Assembly (NCBI GenBank): GCA_903921295.1
Contig: CAIXOZ010000073.1
Span: 1-9,577 of the forward strand
Source: an uncultured cyanobacterium
GTDB taxonomy: Bacteria > Cyanobacteriota > Cyanobacteriia > PCC-6307 > Cyanobiaceae
Reading direction: 5' to 3'
DNA: 9,577 bases
Within the stretch, counting starts at the first letter, position 1; every line of letters starts with the position of its first letter. The position numbers were made by a program, and so were the translations under genes. Positions 6,270 to 9,577 of this stretch are shown piece by piece. Under the pieces are notes generated by a model. The model saw only the letters and a list, made by a program, of their open reading frames with translations, was not told the origin of the DNA and did not search any database.

Positions 6270-6315
6270 ATAGCGCGGCTTGGCCTGCCTGGGTCAGGAC
6301 CGTTTCCGAGGGGTT

Positions 6316-6987
6316 TCAGAGGGGGCTCAGGTCCAGAAACCGGAAGCTCTGCTCGACCGCTCCGTTTTCGTCTTCGGTTTCAATCACCCGCTCCGCCAGC
6401 ACCCAGGGACCTTCGGCGCCCAGAGGCACGAACGTGTCGGCGAACTGCTGCAGGCCGCCCCGGGGTGCACCGGTGGCAGGGTCGCTGTAGCGGCTGCTGT
6501 AGCGCTGGCTCAGGTAGCCGTGGCCCGTATCGGTCACGGCCAGCGTGTGGATTGTGACCACCGTGCCATGGATGTGGCGGTGAACCATCGTGACCACGTT
6601 GTCAGCGATCCTGTAGCGATCGCCGCTGTTCTTGCCGCCGACGATCACCTCGAGGCCCTCGGCCGTGTCTTCGCCGGCGGTGAAGGTGTTCGCGCCATGG
6701 GTCTGCTCGAATGGGCGCCGCACGCGGTGAATGGCGACCTCCCAGAGCTGGGAGGCGACCGCCTTGTGGATCTCCTCGTCCTCGATCCCCTCGACCGTGG
6801 CCTTGAGGTCAGCGCCGACCTGGAAGCGACCCTCCACCGTGCGGTCGCCCTGCTGCCAGAGGCAGCGGCCCTGGTAGCCGCCGAAACCAGGCTCCCAGGT
6901 GTAGCGGTTCTCGTAAGCGGCCCGGAAGGCTCGGGTGCAGTCGCTGCCGGGGGCGATCTGCACGGGGGCGGCGGGAGTGGCGGTCAC
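6316..6987 (-). CDS. DUF3386 family protein
   Basis: A 223-residue protein of a family I know from cyanobacteria and plastid-bearing lineages, with no established function. Recognisable stretches are AYENRYTWEPGFGGYQG (24-40), the ATVEGIEDEEIHKAV segment (63-77), HRVRRPFEQTHGANTF (87-102), GLEVIVGG (111-118), a run of beta strands around residues 123-152, and a GYLSQRYSSRY strand (157-167). The C-terminal part ends in RFLDLSPL. No signal peptide or membrane helix is seen, so it is probably soluble. It is mostly beta strand, like a lipocalin or beta-barrel carrier, but that is inference; I considered a CpcS-type bilin lyase and dropped it because the motifs do not match. The start is GTG at 6987-6985; an ATG at 7010 is out of frame. 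It faces the exporter cluster tail to tail, and its promoter gap backs onto the carB 3' end on the same strand. Confidence 0.85.
   Translation of the reverse strand: MTATPAAPVQIAPGSDCTRAFRAAYENRYTWEPGFGGYQGRCLWQQGDRTVEGRFQVGADLKATVEGIEDEEIHKAVASQLWEVAIHRVRRPFEQTHGANTFTAGEDTAEGLEVIVGGKNSGDRYRIADNVVTMVHRHIHGTVVTIHTLAVTDTGHGYLSQRYSSRYSDPATGAPRGGLQQFADTFVPLGAEGPWVLAERVIETEDENGAVEQSFRFLDLSPL
6616..6623. repeat. HIP1 octamer
   Basis: Perfect GCGATCGC inside the DUF3386 gene. Confidence 0.8.
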
Positions 6988-7011
6988 AGCCAGGCGAGCG
7001 GAGGATCCATC

Positions 7012-7017
7012 ACCCTA
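7012..7017 (-). promoter_or_regulatory. Possible -10 box for the DUF3386 gene
   Basis: On the minus strand TAGGGT lies 24 bases upstream of the GTG start. It matches TAnnnT and is the same hexamer seen just upstream of the exporter ATG. No clear -35 box is visible, so this is a weak call based on position. Confidence 0.25.
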
Positions 7018-7152
7018 ACGAGGGCCGTTGTTCGTCTGTTTCATGCTGGCGAGGGCCGGCCTGGCGCCCCGGATCCCGCGCCGGTCTGCTTCGGCGGTTT
7101 GCGTGTGTTTCTCGGGCCCGGACCGCCCACCCCTGCATGACAAGGCAGGCAG

Positions 7153-7174
7153 GGGCCCTGGCTGCGCCAGGCCC
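7153..7174 (-). terminator. Possible carB terminator hairpin
   Basis: GGGCCCTGGC (7153-7162) pairs with GCCAGGCCC (7166-7174) around a TGC loop, giving nine G-C rich pairs with one unpaired C. It lies about 70 bases past the carB stop on the minus strand. The bases that follow are only mildly T-containing, so termination here is plausible but not proven. I find no credible gene in the rest of the 254-base gap (6988-7241). Confidence 0.4.
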
Positions 7175-7241
7175 GATCAAGGGAGCGAGGACGATGGTCA
7201 GGCTCAGGGCCAGCGGGCTTCAGGGATCCCGTTGGCTCGCG

Positions 7242-9577
<2,336 letters not shown>

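Noticed and set aside
5078..6271. 397-codon minus-strand frame spanning the exporter end and the two small genes
   Set aside because: It covers three + strand genes that have family matches, and its product shows no motif.
6316..6987. Bilin lyase (CpcS/CpeS type) as an identity for this gene
   Set aside because: Size and beta-rich character are similar, but the stretches I can recognise match DUF3386 and not the lyase family.

Overview
The window looks like chromosomal core sequence from a GC-rich picocyanobacterium, most likely of the Cyanobium/Synechococcus type. Several features support this. A DUF3386 protein and a DUF6447 protein are present, both families I know mainly from cyanobacteria. 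The triosephosphate isomerase carries the GHSEPRKYF variant I associate with picocyanobacteria. Four perfect HIP1 octamers (GCGATCGC) occur, with many more copies of the CGATCG core. The placement comes from reading the sequence and memory of these families, not from a database search.

Layout, left to right. (1) The 3' part of a CPA2-type cation:proton antiporter runs off the left edge, followed after 24 bases by a small predicted secreted protein of unknown function; both are on the + strand. (2) Convergent to these, tpiA and folP form a tight minus-strand pair, tpiA first, with only 3 bases between them. (3) Upstream of tpiA lies a 147-base gap with a long imperfect inverted repeat, then a small S4-domain RNA-binding protein gene on the minus strand. 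(4) Divergent from the S4 gene, a complete ABC exporter half-transporter starts on the + strand. It is followed after 3 bases by a DUF4177-like protein and after a further 39 bases by a DUF6447 protein. (5) A 239-base gap with hairpins separates this cluster from a convergent DUF3386 gene. (6) A further 254-base gap with a hairpin precedes the 3' end of carB (carbamoyl-phosphate synthase large chain), which runs off the right edge.

The identified enzymes are central housekeeping functions: TPI in glycolysis, gluconeogenesis and the Calvin cycle, DHPS in folate synthesis, and CarB in pyrimidine and arginine synthesis. The exporter and the three small or uncharacterised proteins have no assignable substrate or partner. 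Four genes (tpiA, S4, DUF6447, DUF3386) appear to start with GTG.

I found no mobile element, CRISPR array, tRNA or rRNA, and no convincing new defence or biosynthetic system. The observations most worth a second look are modest: a structured intergenic repeat, a very short divergent promoter, an unknown two-cysteine secreted protein, an insertion in DHPS, and an uncharacterised small gene tightly coupled to the exporter.
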